A DNA stretch of 64,000 nucleotides from Membranipora membranacea (GCA_914767715.1 OU612070.1:453501-517500); one strand, 5' to 3'. Shown: positions 1 to 12,233, numbered from the stretch's first letter. A program made the numbers and translations. The notes: generated from the letters alone by a model not told the origin.

Positions 1-1126
1 GCTTGGCTGCAACTGCAAACGGTCATGCCGTTGCAGCTACTAACACACGAAACAGGATGGCTTAATAGTCTGCGATGAATGCAATACTTGAGATTAACTT
101 TAATCGAACTCTACAGTCAGTTTGTGGTTTAGTATTTTGGTATTGATATTTGATAATGTAAATGCAAGCACATTAGTTTAATTTTTTAAATATTATATTG
201 TAATTAGGTGTGGAATGACCAGCTCTTGAGGTTGGAGTTGAATTTCTGATATATGACCTCGGATCCAACCATATATGTGTTATGTCTGATCCGAGATGAT
301 GATATGTTTTTAAAACAACACTGACTTATCTCACTTAATTAAAATGACAGGGAAGGAAATATACACAGTCATAAATTTGGAGTCAGATTTGATAATTGAG
401 TTTGGCTGAAAGAACTCAGTAGTGATTCAGAAGGCATTTAATACCTATCTCATTTTGAGAGTTATCTATATTGTTGTTGATTAAATTTAATGTATAGGTA
501 ATACACCTGTAATTGGGTGAAGGTCAACTTGTTGCACCCATCCTCCAAAATAAAATGATTAGTATGCTGATGACAAATGAGGCTGTAGCCAATTCAAAAG
601 CACTGCTATCAGTGATATTGAACCCTGTTAATATTTTCAGGTGTATTTGCAATGGAAATTTATTGAATTAAAGTTTGAAAATCTTTTTGCAAAATCATTT
701 TTGGAAGATCAATGCATACGGATCGGCTAATGTAAATTAGACCGGAAATGTGTGCAAAATGCAATGGTCTTATATATGGGGCCACTAAAAAATTCTGACA
801 ACCGATTTTCAACCCATAGTCACCAATATGGAAGACCAGGAGCATACCATCATTTTGAGTGGTCTGGTTAAAGAAGTGAAAGAACCTGAAGCAGGCCTAT
901 TGAGGTGACAAGTCAACATAGTTTGCATGTAAAGCAATGGGGAAATAAATAGAGGTGTTGGACCATATGTGTTATCTGCTGAAATTGAAAGAAACATCTT
1001 TACTCACTTCGTTGTGAATGAGACATAATTTTGTCCAATGATGTTCCTGGTAATAAAATGTCTAGTTTGATGAACAACGTTATCCTCTGCATTTTCAAAG
1101 TAAGAGGACAATTCCTATCCTAACCG
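1..1126. other. gene-free stretch at the left edge
   Basis: No open frame longer than about 60 codons and no plausible spliced exon pair was found on either strand. The only structure noticed is a short stretch at about 938-965 that is nearly identical to 30353-30380, which suggests an old interspersed repeat. Confidence 0.5.
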
Positions 1127-1455
1127 CAGCAGAGAGTTTGTGAGATCTTCAGCTCTCACAGCTTGGATCAGGAAGAGCTGGGGACTCAACCCCGCAGAGC
1201 GGCAGAGGATGTGAGATACTAACCTCACAGCATGGATCGGGAGGAGCCGGAGGGCTTAATGGGAAGGAGGAGCAGAAGCTGTGGGATACTAACTTCAAAG
1301 CTTACTTGGAATGAGTCAGGAAACTCAATGGGAGGAAGGAGTAGAATCTGTGAGATTCTAACTTCACAGCTTACTCGGGATGAATCAGGAACCTCAATAT
1401 AAGGAGGGGGAGGGGCAGAAGCTGTGGGATCTCAAGTTCTCACAGCTAAAGCTCA
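1127..1455. repeat. degenerate ~70-bp tandem array, about 4.5 copies
   Basis: Units of roughly 66-75 bp start near 1127, 1193, 1268, 1337 and 1408. Each carries a version of 'agctgtgggat', a 'ctcacagct' block and 'gggaggagc'. Copies differ at many positions, so the array is old. No coding frame runs through it. Confidence 0.7.
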
Positions 1456-1619
1456 GTAAATTTTGGAGAGAAAATAAAGACAAGGAGATGGCAGCGATTG
1501 AAAACAGAAAGCGTCAACCACTTTACACATAAATCTCATTATAATTCTCGGAGAGTAACATTTGAAGGCTCATCACATTTAATAATTCAATTTGTGCTGG
1601 TTGAGCAATCAAAAAGCAA

Positions 1620-1960
1620 AATCAAATATCCACTTTTTGATGAAATCGGGTGTTGCGTAGGCATTATTGTATAAGTTAATTATTAGTACCGCCCAATAAA
1701 TCTGAATCCAATATCCGTTTTATTTTCGATGAAATCGGGAGTGTTGTCATTACTAGGCGTAATTTAATTACTTTCATCAATCAGAAAAAAATCTCTGCTT
1801 TATTTTTGATGAAATTGGGAGTGTTGTTATTACTAGGCGTAATTGAATTACTTTCATCAGTCAGCAATCCCATCTCCGCCTTTTTGGGAGGTTCATGGTT
1901 TTTGTACAATTCATGCATAATTGAATCATTTTTTATCAGACAAAGTCGAAACCAAATCTC
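1620..1960. repeat. ~80-90-bp tandem repeat, three copies
   Basis: The core 'gatgaaatcggg' (or one mismatch) appears near 1639, 1728 and 1809. The second and third copies also share 'tgttattactaggcgtaat' followed by 'attactttcatca'. The first copy is more diverged. Confidence 0.65.
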
Positions 1961-2408
1961 CGTTTTACAAGAGGAATAACCAGCGTATTTGCATTTTATT
2001 TAAATTATTAAAGTGGTCGATGGGGGAATGCAATCTCCATTTTTTGGTCATGCCTATCCACAGTGATAAACTCCGGTGCATATAAAACCGGGGGAACATC
2101 AGGGCTAGTGAGTTCTTTTTGGAGAGCCCTCAGCAGCGTATCACTCTGTAGTATTATAGAGAATATCATTGTATACTGTTTTGGAGTAACCACACCGTTT
2201 TGGAGTTGACATATTCTAACCTTTAGCACAGGACACTTTGACAGTATCATAGAACTGGGTTCATTTTTTACGATGACTGATAAGTGTATTAAATTATTAA
2301 TTAAAATAAGTCTTATTTTAATGTCAAAAAGGCATCTCAACGATGAGTTATTGGTAAATTTAGGTGACAGTATAGCTTATCAGAGTTCAAAAACAAATGT
2401 GCCTGACA

Positions 2409-2757
2409 AATCAGCAGGGTGACCCTGTATATAATCAGCAGGGTGACCCTGTATATAATCAGCAGGGTGACCTTGTGTAAAATCAGCAGTGTGACCCTGG
2501 ATATAATCAGCAGTGTGACCCTGTATATAATCAGCAGGGTGACCCTGTATATAATCAGCAGGGTGATCCTGTATATAATCAGCAGTGTGACCCAGTATAT
2601 AATCAGCAGGGTGACCCTGTATATAACCAGCAGTGTGACCGTGTATATAATCAGCAGGGTGATCCTGTATACAATCAGCAGTGTGACCCTGTATATAATC
2701 AGCAGGGTGACCCTGTATATAATCAGCAGGGTGACCCTGTATATAATCAGCAGGGAG
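2409..2757. repeat. 24-bp minisatellite array A, about 14.5 copies
   Basis: A 24-bp unit with the cores 'aatcagcaggg' and 'gaccctgtatat' is repeated about 14.5 times with few substitutions. Because 24 is divisible by three, both strands show long open frames of 8-residue repeats; these are by-products of the period, not genes. The array is followed by a conserved non-repetitive tail, and the same array-plus-tail arrangement recurs at 11.8-12.5 kb. Confidence 0.9.
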
Positions 2758-2769
2758 CATCCTGTACAT

Positions 2770-2890
2770 AATCAAACCCAGATGATCATTCATAGCCATT
2801 AGACTCAACCTCAGGGCTTATCTTACTTTGAAATCGACCTCGTTACTTAACGTCACAACATCACCATACATTATTGGCTAACTGTGCCTT
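2770..2890 (+). repeat. conserved tail of the 24-bp-array repeat family, copy A
   Basis: This unique-sequence segment matches 12331-12455 closely. Shared blocks include 'gatcattcata', 'ccattagactcaacctcagg' and 'caccatacattat'. A unique tail repeated together with a similar minisatellite implies one dispersed element with an internal array rather than two independent arrays. Confidence 0.75.
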
Positions 2891-4420
2891 TTGACTTTGT
2901 GACATTACATCACCATGTAAACTCATCTCCGCTTTCATATTATTTACAGAAATAATTTTGGATTTTATTTTCATGGTTAAGCATTAAAATATTCTTTCCA
3001 CAATGGACTTAATACAAAATGGTTGGTACCTTTCCAGGCATTTTCTGAGGTTCAATTATAATATTCAAACATCATAGAGAGTTTATTCTGTGCTTTTCTA
3101 GCAATAAGGCATCATGCATGAAGCATTACACATATAATCAAGACATCAAACTAGCACATATCATTAGCACAAACCGTCCCCCGGATGCTTCGATCAAGAC
3201 TTAGCTCTGATGCCTAGCAATTAGGAATTCTAGTTGAATTTTACACCATTAAAGTTTTAAAGAAGTCAAAAAAAAAGTTTGTTAGATTCGGCCATGAATC
3301 TACAGTGGTCCAATGATAAAGGAAATGCTCCTTGTAAACCTCCTAAACCGTTTCTGTTGAATTCAGAGTTTTCAAAGATCTTCAATTAAATAAAATATTT
3401 AAAGTCAAATTTATTATATAATGCATGCACATAAGTGATTAAGTGACTAATCGAATGTAAGCTTTTGCTCCAAAAAGCGATCTTTTAGCAAGATAAATAT
3501 AAGTTGTCAACGTAAAGACAATCCTTAATTCATTGGGTAATTAATTCATGTATAAAAAATGCCTGAGTTTAAGATGATGAGGCTCCATAGGCGCAGTAGC
3601 ATAGCTATCTGAGGCGCAAGAGCCCTGAGTTTGGTTGGAATTTAATTGACTCTTAGAAACATTACCCTTCAGCAACGGAGGCGCTCGCAATGCGGCAGGT
3701 CTAGGAGAGATTCGCGAATGGTGTAGGCAGGAGTAGGAGGAGATGATGAATAGCACATTTTGTGTGTGAGTAGACAGATCCTGTGAGTGTAAAGTGGTGG
3801 AACATAAAGAATGATAGCACGTTTAAAAAGTGGTTTAGTGTGGTCCACGGGGCTTTGTTGCATGCAGCCTGCTCATGCACTGATCTTTCTGAATAAATTT
3901 TTTGTTTTCAATCCTTTAAATTTAAAAATGATTTAGATTGCCAAACTAAGTATTAAATGATAAATTCCTTGTGAACAGTTTTTTTTATGCAAAAATAAGG
4001 TGTTAGTTTTCGAGTTCGATCATTTTTGGACTTTGCTCCCCTGTCTACAGGTGATGTCATACTTAGAATTTCAAACTGTGTTACAATGGATAAATGGATT
4101 TCTAAGTGTGACAAAAAATGGCAAATATGCATGAGAATGTATTGTTGTTCGTCTTTGTTTTGCTTTGATGTTGCAGAAGTGACAAAACTGATAGAATCTA
4201 ATTGGTGGGAGGTGCACTTTGGGTGAGATTATGGTGAGCGTGAGAGATAAATAATTGAGATCAACACTTCTTCACTTACTAGCTTCTATTAGATTAATGT
4301 TTATATTGATAAGTTGTTTTACTCAGTAAATATCTAGTTTATTGCTGATTTTCTAACACAGGACACAGGGCCTTTAAGTTGGCAGTTTGATCATCTTGAT
4401 AAAAGTTTGTTTTCTATTTC
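2891..4420. other. upstream region of the ADAM-like gene, no coding exon recognised
   Basis: No protein-coding exon was recognised. A polypyrimidine tract and AG just before 4421 show that 4421 begins an internal exon, so at least one untranslated upstream exon of the ADAM-like gene should lie in or left of this stretch; I could not place it. Confidence 0.4.
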
Positions 4421-4429
4421 AGGTTTAGA

Positions 4430-7400
4430 ATGATATATCAGTCTGCAGTGATGAGATTTATTCTCTCTTTGATTCTAATATGTCCTGTCACAGGCTTTCT
4501 ACCTGTCACTTCAGACGCTACTCAAGCAGAAGCTTACTATTCAGAAGTAAAAATGCAACTTAATATACCATCACAAGACAACTTCACGACTGATATCTCC
4601 TCAATAGCTGATATCCTCGCTCTAAAAGGACATCTCAGGGAAATATTTGGTCAACATGATGCCAGAATAATGCTAAGAATCAGCGGAAAGCCAGACATGG
4701 AGCTGATTAATTCTGCAGCTTGGCTAGATCCTAACTTTTTCCACCAGCAAGTTGGTAAAGGTGGCCAAATATCCAAACAGATTAATTTCAATCAGTCATC
4801 CAGCTACCATCCACTTTGTATGTATGAGACGGTGGAGGATTCCATATCTGGTATCTTTGATCTCTGCACAGGAGTTAATGGTTACTTTATCTATAACTTG
4901 AATTCTCGGATCTCAATAAAAACTGTCCTTGGAACTAAAGGAAATGTCAAACAGATGGTGGCCCGAAGAAGTACAAGAAGCTTAGGCGATTCTCTAAATG
5001 GATTCATTGATCTCGGTGGAAATATGCCAAACTCTCCGTTGCGACAGAAGCGCTATACCTCAAATGCCATTCACTACCTAGCTGTTTACATCATTGCCGA
5101 CTATGAGTACTATGAAAGTGTCTGCGACAAAAACTCTACAGTATGCGTTGAAGTGTTGTATCGGGTGATGAAACCAGTGTGCATAGCGTTCAAAAGAAGA
5201 TTTAATCTTCAAGTTTACATAATAGGTCTTGAAGTATGGTCCGATGGAAGCCCGATCGATATAATACCAAACAGCAGAAAGACCTTTAATGCCACTGTCT
5301 TCAACCAACAATCTGAGGCAATTCTTAAGTACGTGTATGAGAAGAAACTTGATGAAGATCTTGTTCTTTATTTCGCAAATAGTGGGTATCCCAAATATTC
5401 AAAATTCCATAACGACCAAGTACATAGACATTATGACTTTCTCTGTAATAGACGATACTATAATGCTCTATCATACGTCGATGTGAGATATGAGAAAACC
5501 ATGTCTCTAGGAACTGTCCGCACCATCACTACGCTACTTGGTGGAAAGCCTATCACAAATAACAGATGGGGGAGAGCAACAAACAGATCAAAAAACAGAT
5601 GCCTTTGCCAAGATAGACAATATGCCAGGTGCTTTATGAGTGGTAAGTTTGATAATCAAAAATAAGCTTTGCTTACATGTTGTATTATCAGATTACTCCC
5701 TGCATATCACAGATTACTCCCTGTATATAACAGATAACTCCCTGTATATCACAGATTACTCCCTGTATATCACAGATTACTCCCTGTATATCGCAGATTA
5801 CCCCTGTATATCGCAGATTACTCCCTGTATATCACAGATTACTCCCTGTATATCACAGATTACTCCCTGTATATCACAGATTACTCCCTGTATATCACAG
5901 ATTACTCCCTGTATATCGCAGATTACCCCTGTATATCGCAGATTACTCCCTGTATATCACAGATTACTCCCTGTATATCACAGATTACTCCCTGTATATC
6001 ACAGATTACTCCCTGTATATCGCAGATTACCCCTGTATATCGCAGATTACTCCCTGTATATCACAGATTACTCCCTGTATATCACATATTACTCCCTGTA
6101 TATCGCAGATTACTCCCTGTATATCACAGATTACTCCCTGCATATCACAGATTACTCCCTGTATATCACAGATTACTCCCTGTGTATCACAGATGTCTAC
6201 TAACTACTTCTCATAAGCTGAATATTTATCGGTGCCAAATATTTTATTTCTTATTGTAGTATATGACATATTAATATTTGAACTAAGGATGAGTGTTTAT
6301 GATTGGAGTCAGTGTAATATCAACCTCGTCAATAGCTACCTCAACAGTAACCCATCATGTCTGTCAGACCATCCAGGCTATGATGACGGCTGGGCTAGAT
6401 GTGGCAATGGAAACGTAGACTTTGGTGAGTATACACATATTATTATATCTGCCCATTCTGTCTCATATCCCCTCATAAACATGTTATCAGATTGAGCATT
6501 AACTTTTACCTGTGTACTATGCAGGCAGTTTGGTGTACTGCCCCTCGGCTATGTGACGGCAATTTGTATGTAGTTAGTTAGTTACCAGAATTTGGGGTAT
6601 TTTGTCTGTTGTGCGTTGCTTGCTGGTGCAGGATCGTTTCGGACTTCAGCAATATCACAAAACATTTACAATTATAGTGTAATCACATGCATTTATAAAA
6701 TTCAGTATCCAATGGGCCTGTGAGGTGAGAAAACCTTTATGTTATAATACATTGGTCATACATCTCGCTCTCGTAGTGAGTTATAAACTAGCCTATGTGC
6801 AGTGAGCTTTATCAAGTTTTCAAATTGATTTTTTGCAATGGTGTCAGACCCAATCCTGACCCTGCATTCGATGCGACCTCAAGCGACCTCAGGCTTGCGG
6901 GAACTAAATTGTCCAAAGTTTTATACCATTTTGGTCTTGAACTTTCACATGCATCATTAATTTTACAAGGTTTCTGGTCTTGATGATCACATCTGTATCA
7001 AACGAAATCCTAAAATTTCACTAATTTCAGACGAAACTACCACCCAAAAAATCAAAGATTCAGAAAGCTGCCATTTGAAAATGTATTCAGCATGGTAAGC
7101 TGCAGAAATAGATTTTGATCATTGGTATAGTTTGTATGGCTGCACATTTTAAGCTAATCGACCAAGTTCAAAGTTCTTACCTTGCTTTTTACAATCCCTT
7201 CCCATTAATACACCTCTGTATTGCTGCATCAACCAAATTATTGTATACGATACAACATACAGTGGTGCGCGTACCACTGCACAACACACAGGTCTTCAGC
7301 TAGAAACCATGAGTCAAACGCTGTTTCGAGGCCTTCTCTAGTACAACCTCCTCATGGCCGGCCCCAGCAGCATGAAGCCACCCCTGTGTGTTGCTGAGCA

Positions 7401-10400
7401 TCTCAATCAATCTCATTGATCCCTCAGTGCATTTTGTAAGTTTCGGTGGTTTGACATAATTGGTGTGTTTACGCTGTTGCGCAACCAGGGAGGCTGCCAA
7501 CTCTTCATTGTTTCAGTGCAACAATGTTCGCCCCATCACTCTCATGCTTATACTCTAAGCCAAACCAGTGCAGGGAGGTTTGCTTTCCATCAACTCATCG
7601 GCGCAAAGTCGCTATCGTCAAGGCAACCGCCCCTCGTGCCACTCGTTCACTACTCAAATTCACCACATTGAGCATAGTACAACTCATACACAAGTCAGAG
7701 AGATGACTTGTTTGCGCTACAGCCAGTGGGCTGACTGTGATTTCCTGTCTCGCTCTGCCTGCCTTTTATGCGAGGGCCAAGCTTTTAATCCTATGTTTGT
7801 AAAACCTTAGATCTAACTCAGACTCACTTTGATTTTCACTCTGCAGAGATTAACTACTTTAATTTGAGTATTAAAGGCATAATCTTGCTTAGCCTTCTAC
7901 CCCAAGCAATTTGCTTATCATCACCTAATCCCCTCATTCTAATCCTTACAAGGATTATAACAAAAGGAATTAAATGCTGGCCAACTCCACAAAACAAAGT
8001 GAGTGTGTTAAACCCCAGCTTACAAGTAATTGGATTACTTAGCTTTTGTCTTCACACAGTGCTGTTGCCATATCCATGCAGATGCGCTTTCTGCCTCATG
8101 TACTATGCTTTTTGTGGCTTGTTTGAGTGCTCTTCCTGAAAGCCCAACTCTAGTCAGAAATTTGGTAGCTGATCTAGCCATGAATCCACGGCAGCCAACT
8201 TCCACTGCGAATAATTCGCAATTCCAACCTTTGTCTTGGCATTGTGTGACCAGATCTTCGTATCTTGTCAGTTTTCTCTCATGCGCATATGAGAGATTTT
8301 CTTCCCAAGGCACCGTCAATTCCATCAGTATTAGTGCTTTATCTTTGTCAGACCAAACAATTAAGTCTGGTCTTTGGTTCGTGATCACAATATGCTGTGG
8401 CATGCTGAGCTGCTCTGTGAGGTCGCATCTCACCTGCCATTCTCCGCTGTTCATCAATCCCTTTTTGCGCAAAATCTTTTCACGCGCTTCACCACCGGCA
8501 TTAGCATATTCACACTTCTCCGTGACATATTTACACAACACTTTCAGGACTTGATTATGCCTATACGTGTATCTTCCCAGGCTCTGTTGGCAATTCGACA
8601 GTATATGTCGAAGTGTGCCCTTAGCCGAGCACTCGGCGCATTTCGAGTTCTCGGTCAAATTCCAGCGTTCCAGGTTTGCCGGGGTCGGTAGTTGATCATA
8701 AGCTGCACCAACCAGAAAGCTGATCCTTTGTGGCTCCATCGACCACAATTCTGTCCATTTGAGCTGACGCTGCTCAACAGACTCCCAACAAGTCCACCTG
8801 CCTTGTTGGGCTTGGCCTACAGCTTGTGTCTGGCGGCGCTCCTCTTCCATCTTGCGCACCTCATCAACTACCATCTCCCGTCTAACCTTTGGGCTTTCCT
8901 TTGAGAACCACCGGTTTGCTTCCCAGCCGATGCCATGACGTGCAGTTGTCACAGCACCCACAATCTCACTTATCTCCAGTCGAGATTTGGCATCTCTGAC
9001 AGTCTCTGTGACAGACCATTTTTTACCAGTGTCAAGTGTTGGAGCACATTCCCTTATCACCTGGTCTGGTGACTCGTTCAACATCATATCCAGTCTCGCC
9101 TTTGATGTTTTGTACTCTTCCACAAGCGATTTCATAGGTAGTGAAAGAGTAAACGAACTGGCATACAGTGCATTAGTGTTGAGGCTCCTTGGAACTCCAA
9201 GCCACTTACGCATGTGCTTGTTAATCATTTGCTCCATTCTCTCAACTGGTGTTAGCGGAATATCATAAACTGTCAGAGGCCACAGAATTCGAGGCATGAG
9301 TGCAAAGTTGAGAATCCAGGCTTTGTATTTGCCAGACAGACCACATTTTTCAATCGCGTCCAGCCCTGTAATGAGTTGCTTTTTCACCTCGTTTCCGCGA
9401 AACCTGTCTGTGATCGGTAAACTATACCATCTTCCTAAGCTCTTCACAGGCTGCTCTGCAAGCGTGGGAATACGCTCTGTTCCTATGAAGTAGGTATTTG
9501 GTACAGGTTTGCCTTTACACAAAGACAGGGACCGGCTCTTGCTAGGTTTGAATCGCATCGCACATCTCTCTATCAACTCATACATACACACTTTATTGGT
9601 CGATGGTCTAGTCTCACATATTTTATGTTTTTGTTATAGACGAGGCTTGCGAGTTTGGTGATTCAGAAGGGTGTTGTACTCTTGATTGTAAGCAGAGAGA
9701 CGGCGTACAGTGTGCAATCGGTAAAGTAACTCACACTAAATAATATACTGTAGATTGGCTCTAGTACAGTGTACAATCGGTAAAGTAACTCACACTAAAT
9801 AATATACTGTAGTAGCTCTTTTTTGCTGACGCTTCCTATTTATACAAGTTTGCGGCCAATTAGAAAATAATGCAAAATTTGTATAATGCAAAATAATGGG
9901 CTAATATGCATAGACTTATAACATAATATGAGTAAGTCTGGAGCAAAGTTATTTCCAGTTTTCAATACTGTTGTAATGTATAATCAGTCAGTAGAGGGTT
10001 GATTGTCATGCATGAATTTAGATTAACTGGCCCAGGATTACAAGGTGCATATGTAGTTGATCCACATATTAAAATGCTACTAAATGTCATGTACCTAGTA
10101 TAAACCTACCTCACCTTCTTATATCTAAACTTCAACATACCCAAAATCTTTTTATCAGGAGACTGTTGTAATACAAGGAACTGCCAGAGATATTCCAGCG
10201 AGACAGTTTGCAGAGAAGCTGCGCATGAATGTGATAAGCCCGATGTCTGTGATGGACATAATAACTATTGTCCCGCTGATGAGATACTCTGTATCGGTAT
10301 GTTAACAAAGAGACCAAGGAGTTAACTAAAACTAATACTAAAACAGCTCCTGCATCAGATAATCGTCTGTAACACAAAATCAGAGCAGCGAGTGCTCTCC

Positions 10401-11759
10401 GATTAATTATGGTGACAAGTGGTCATTGTGAATTTATGTTAAACTCAGTCAATTCCCCCTTATGACATAGGAGCAACTTGCTTGTGGCTCATCACACTTT
10501 AAGAATGTAGGATCTTATGACAGCGGTCACTTTAAATCGTAACAACAGTGTCTAAGCCCTCTCTGAATGCAATATTTATAAACCGCTAAAATCGAAGTGA
10601 GCTTGCGCCATTTGCAGCAGTAATACGAAATCGCTCTAACTAGACAATTTTTAGTGCAATCAAATGTGTTTCCACCATCTTTGAGCAGATTTTTGGATTG
10701 AAAACTGATTGGGGATTGGTATCATACTACTCTGCATCATCACAATTTGAGTGCTGCCAAACCCTACAGGGCCGGTGATTACTTTAGGTTGCCTGGGCCT
10801 ATTCTATCGCCGATAATGTATGTTATGATTTGTAGATGGAGGTTGGGGTGGTTGGACTCAGTGGGGTAGGTGTAACTGTCCCGGCAATTTTAGAAAAAGA
10901 ACAAGAAAATGTGACAACCCTCCTCCGAGCGGTGGTGGAAAATCCTGTCCAGGTAAAGCTAATGAAAGAAAGGTGCTGGCACGTTCTTGTCGGTGTACAA
11001 CAACTACCATAAGAACAACGAATACACCGCGTGGTGTCACTGTGGTCAATGAGTCAACAACCTTACTAAATGTCGATGTGACCACTCCAGAACCAAATAT
11101 TGTGTTGACTCCCTTTGCTAAGAGCGAGATAAGCTCCACCTCATCTGGAATCATGACCTATGTCATTGTAGGGGTCAGTGTAAGTGCTTTCAAGTAAATC
11201 TCACAATAAAACATCTTTGAAATCACAAAGGCGTACACAGTAACCAAAGAGTGATATAGCGGATCTTCATTATATAGTGGATATAATAGATATAATATTG
11301 GGTTAGCTTAAAATATAAAGGGTTAGCTTCAATCACATCTATCTAGGTAACGCATCATCTTAATCACAACGGTGAATGGTGAATTGAGACATTAGTAAAG
11401 TTTAATTCTTGTATGATGCATTTTCTAATTATCTTGTATTCCATAAACATGATAATGTATTAATTTAAGGCAGAAAATTGACAATAATTCGCACCTACCA
11501 ATTATATTACTGGTTGCCTTTGCAGGTACTGGGTCTTGTAGTAATACTGGGAGTAGCTTATTATCACTTTACCACCCGGAGTAAAAAGAAACGTGACAAA
11601 CCATCTGATGTGAATGAATCGCATGATGTTGAACAGAAGAAAGGAAAAAAGGAAAGACATCACAAAGGTGATCCGCATTCGTCTGACCGAAAACGATCGC
11701 ATGGAAAGAAGAAGGGTAAAAAATCTCATGGAAAAAGAGAAAGCAAGCTAAAAGCTTAG
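4430..11759 (+). CDS. ADAM-family type I membrane protein with degenerate protease site and TSP1 module
   Basis: Six exons join in frame: 4430-5642, 6260-6424, 9640-9720, 10159-10296, 10836-11179, 11526-11759, giving about 724 residues. Order: signal peptide (about 1-24; a second Met at residue 8 is an equal start), prodomain, furin-type RQKR at 205-208, reprolysin-like domain, ADAM disintegrin domain with the loop motif CDKPDVCDG, one thrombospondin type 1 repeat (WGGWTQWGRC), a Thr-rich stalk, one membrane span and a short Lys/His-rich cytoplasmic tail. Where active ADAMs have HExxHxxGxxHD, residues about 355-372 read EKTMSLGTVRTITTLLGG, with no zinc ligands, so I infer a catalytically dead paralogue acting in adhesion or binding. 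The ADAM cysteine-rich and EGF domains are absent. The first four introns are phase 1 and the last is phase 0. Alternative: a truncated product if intron 2, carrying a retroelement, is mis-spliced. Confidence 0.85.
5690..6195. repeat. 21-bp minisatellite filling intron 1 of the ADAM-like gene, about 24 copies
   Basis: Units of 21 bp with the core 'ccctgtatatcacagatta' begin about 45 bp after the exon 1 donor and end about 65 bp before the exon 2 acceptor, so the array makes up most of this short intron. A few units are 20 bp or carry 'gcagatta'. The unit shares 'ccctgtatat' with the 24-bp arrays on both sides of the gene. Open frames across it are artefacts. Confidence 0.9.
7300..8034 (-). 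mobile_element. probable 3' region of the R2-like element
   Basis: Directly downstream (minus strand) of the R2-like frame, this segment has a higher GC content than the surrounding intron and short open stretches but no recognised domain. I infer it is the untranslated or decayed end of the same insertion. The exact 3' end and target-site duplication were not found. Confidence 0.4.
8035..9615 (-). mobile_element. 5'-truncated R2-like non-LTR retrotransposon in ADAM intron 2, antisense
   Basis: A 518-codon uninterrupted minus-strand frame covers the C-terminal part of an R2-type polyprotein. It starts inside the reverse transcriptase region (FKPSKSRSLSL), has a C-x2-C-x7-H-x4-C zinc motif at residues 318-334, then a restriction-enzyme-like endonuclease segment with RPDLI at 407 and MELTVPWE at 423-430. 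The catalytic core of the RT is missing, as expected of 5' truncation during target-primed insertion. The frame is intact over 1.5 kb, so the insertion is fairly recent. The left part (about 7310-8034) is probably its 3' untranslated region. Exon 3 of the host gene begins only about 25 bp from the truncated end. Confidence 0.85.
9706..9812. repeat. 48-bp tandem duplication of an exon end and its splice donor
   Basis: Positions 9706-9753 and 9765-9812 are identical except for one base. The first copy holds the last 15 bases of ADAM exon 3 and its donor (GTAAAG at 9721); the second repeats both. Reading through to the second donor meets an in-frame TAA, so only the first copy can give the full protein. 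Confidence 0.9.
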
Positions 11760-11790
11760 TGCAATGTGTGGACACACAACTACTGACGCT

Positions 11791-12085
11791 TATCAGCAGG
11801 GGGGACCCTGTATTTAATCAGCAGGGCGACCTTGTGTTTAATCAGCGGGTGGACCCTGCATTTTATCAGTTAAGGGACCCTGCATTTTATCAGTTAAGGG
11901 ATCCTGTGTTTAATCAGCGAGTGGACCCTGCATTTTATCAGTTAAGGGACCCTGCATTTTATCAGTTTAGGGACCCTGTGATTAATCAGCAGGTGGACCC
12001 TGCATTTTATCAGTTAAGGGACCCTGCATTTTATCAGTTTAGGGACCCTGTGATTAATCAGCAGGTGGACCCTGCATTAAACCCA
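11791..12085. repeat. 24-bp minisatellite array B, about 12 copies, in the ADAM 3' UTR
   Basis: It starts 32 bp after the ADAM-like stop codon. Units resemble array A ('aatcagcagg', 'gaccctg') but alternate with a variant 'ttatcagttaagggaccctg', forming a higher-order pattern. A poly(A) signal follows at 12234, so the array is probably transcribed in the 3' UTR. Confidence 0.88.
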
Positions 12086-12233
12086 AATTTACAGTGACTC
12101 ATCTCATAGTCTATCTCATAAATATCGTAGTCATACTAATAACCTATCTTCATTGCACCTTATCTTCATTACCAAGCTTTCTTTTTTCCTTTTCCATTTT
12201 CTCCGGCTCTATATGGAAACATTCTGCTATTGG

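Noticed and set aside
2380-2808. Long open frames on both strands (127 and 142 codons)
   Set aside because: They exist only because the 24-bp repeat is a multiple of three; both strands are open at once and no start context or splice site supports them.
3541-3863. Overlapping minus-strand frames with slightly higher GC
   Set aside because: Could be a retroelement tail, but no motif was certain enough to name.
4026-4226. 66-codon plus-strand frame before the ADAM-like gene
   Set aside because: No signal peptide or domain; the gene's own start is clear at 4430.
5640-6203. 187-codon frame of Tyr/Ser/Thr/Asp repeats
   Set aside because: It is the 21-bp minisatellite inside intron 1 of the ADAM-like gene, preceded and followed by consensus splice sites.
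8030-9268. Several plus-strand frames
   Set aside because: Shadows of the 518-codon R2-like frame on the minus strand.
2409-12085. Tandem arrays considered as CRISPR
   Set aside because: Units are contiguous with no unique spacers, the genome is eukaryotic and no cas-type gene is present.
11759-12097. 112-codon repeat frame
   Set aside because: 24-bp minisatellite in the ADAM 3' UTR; periodicity artefact.
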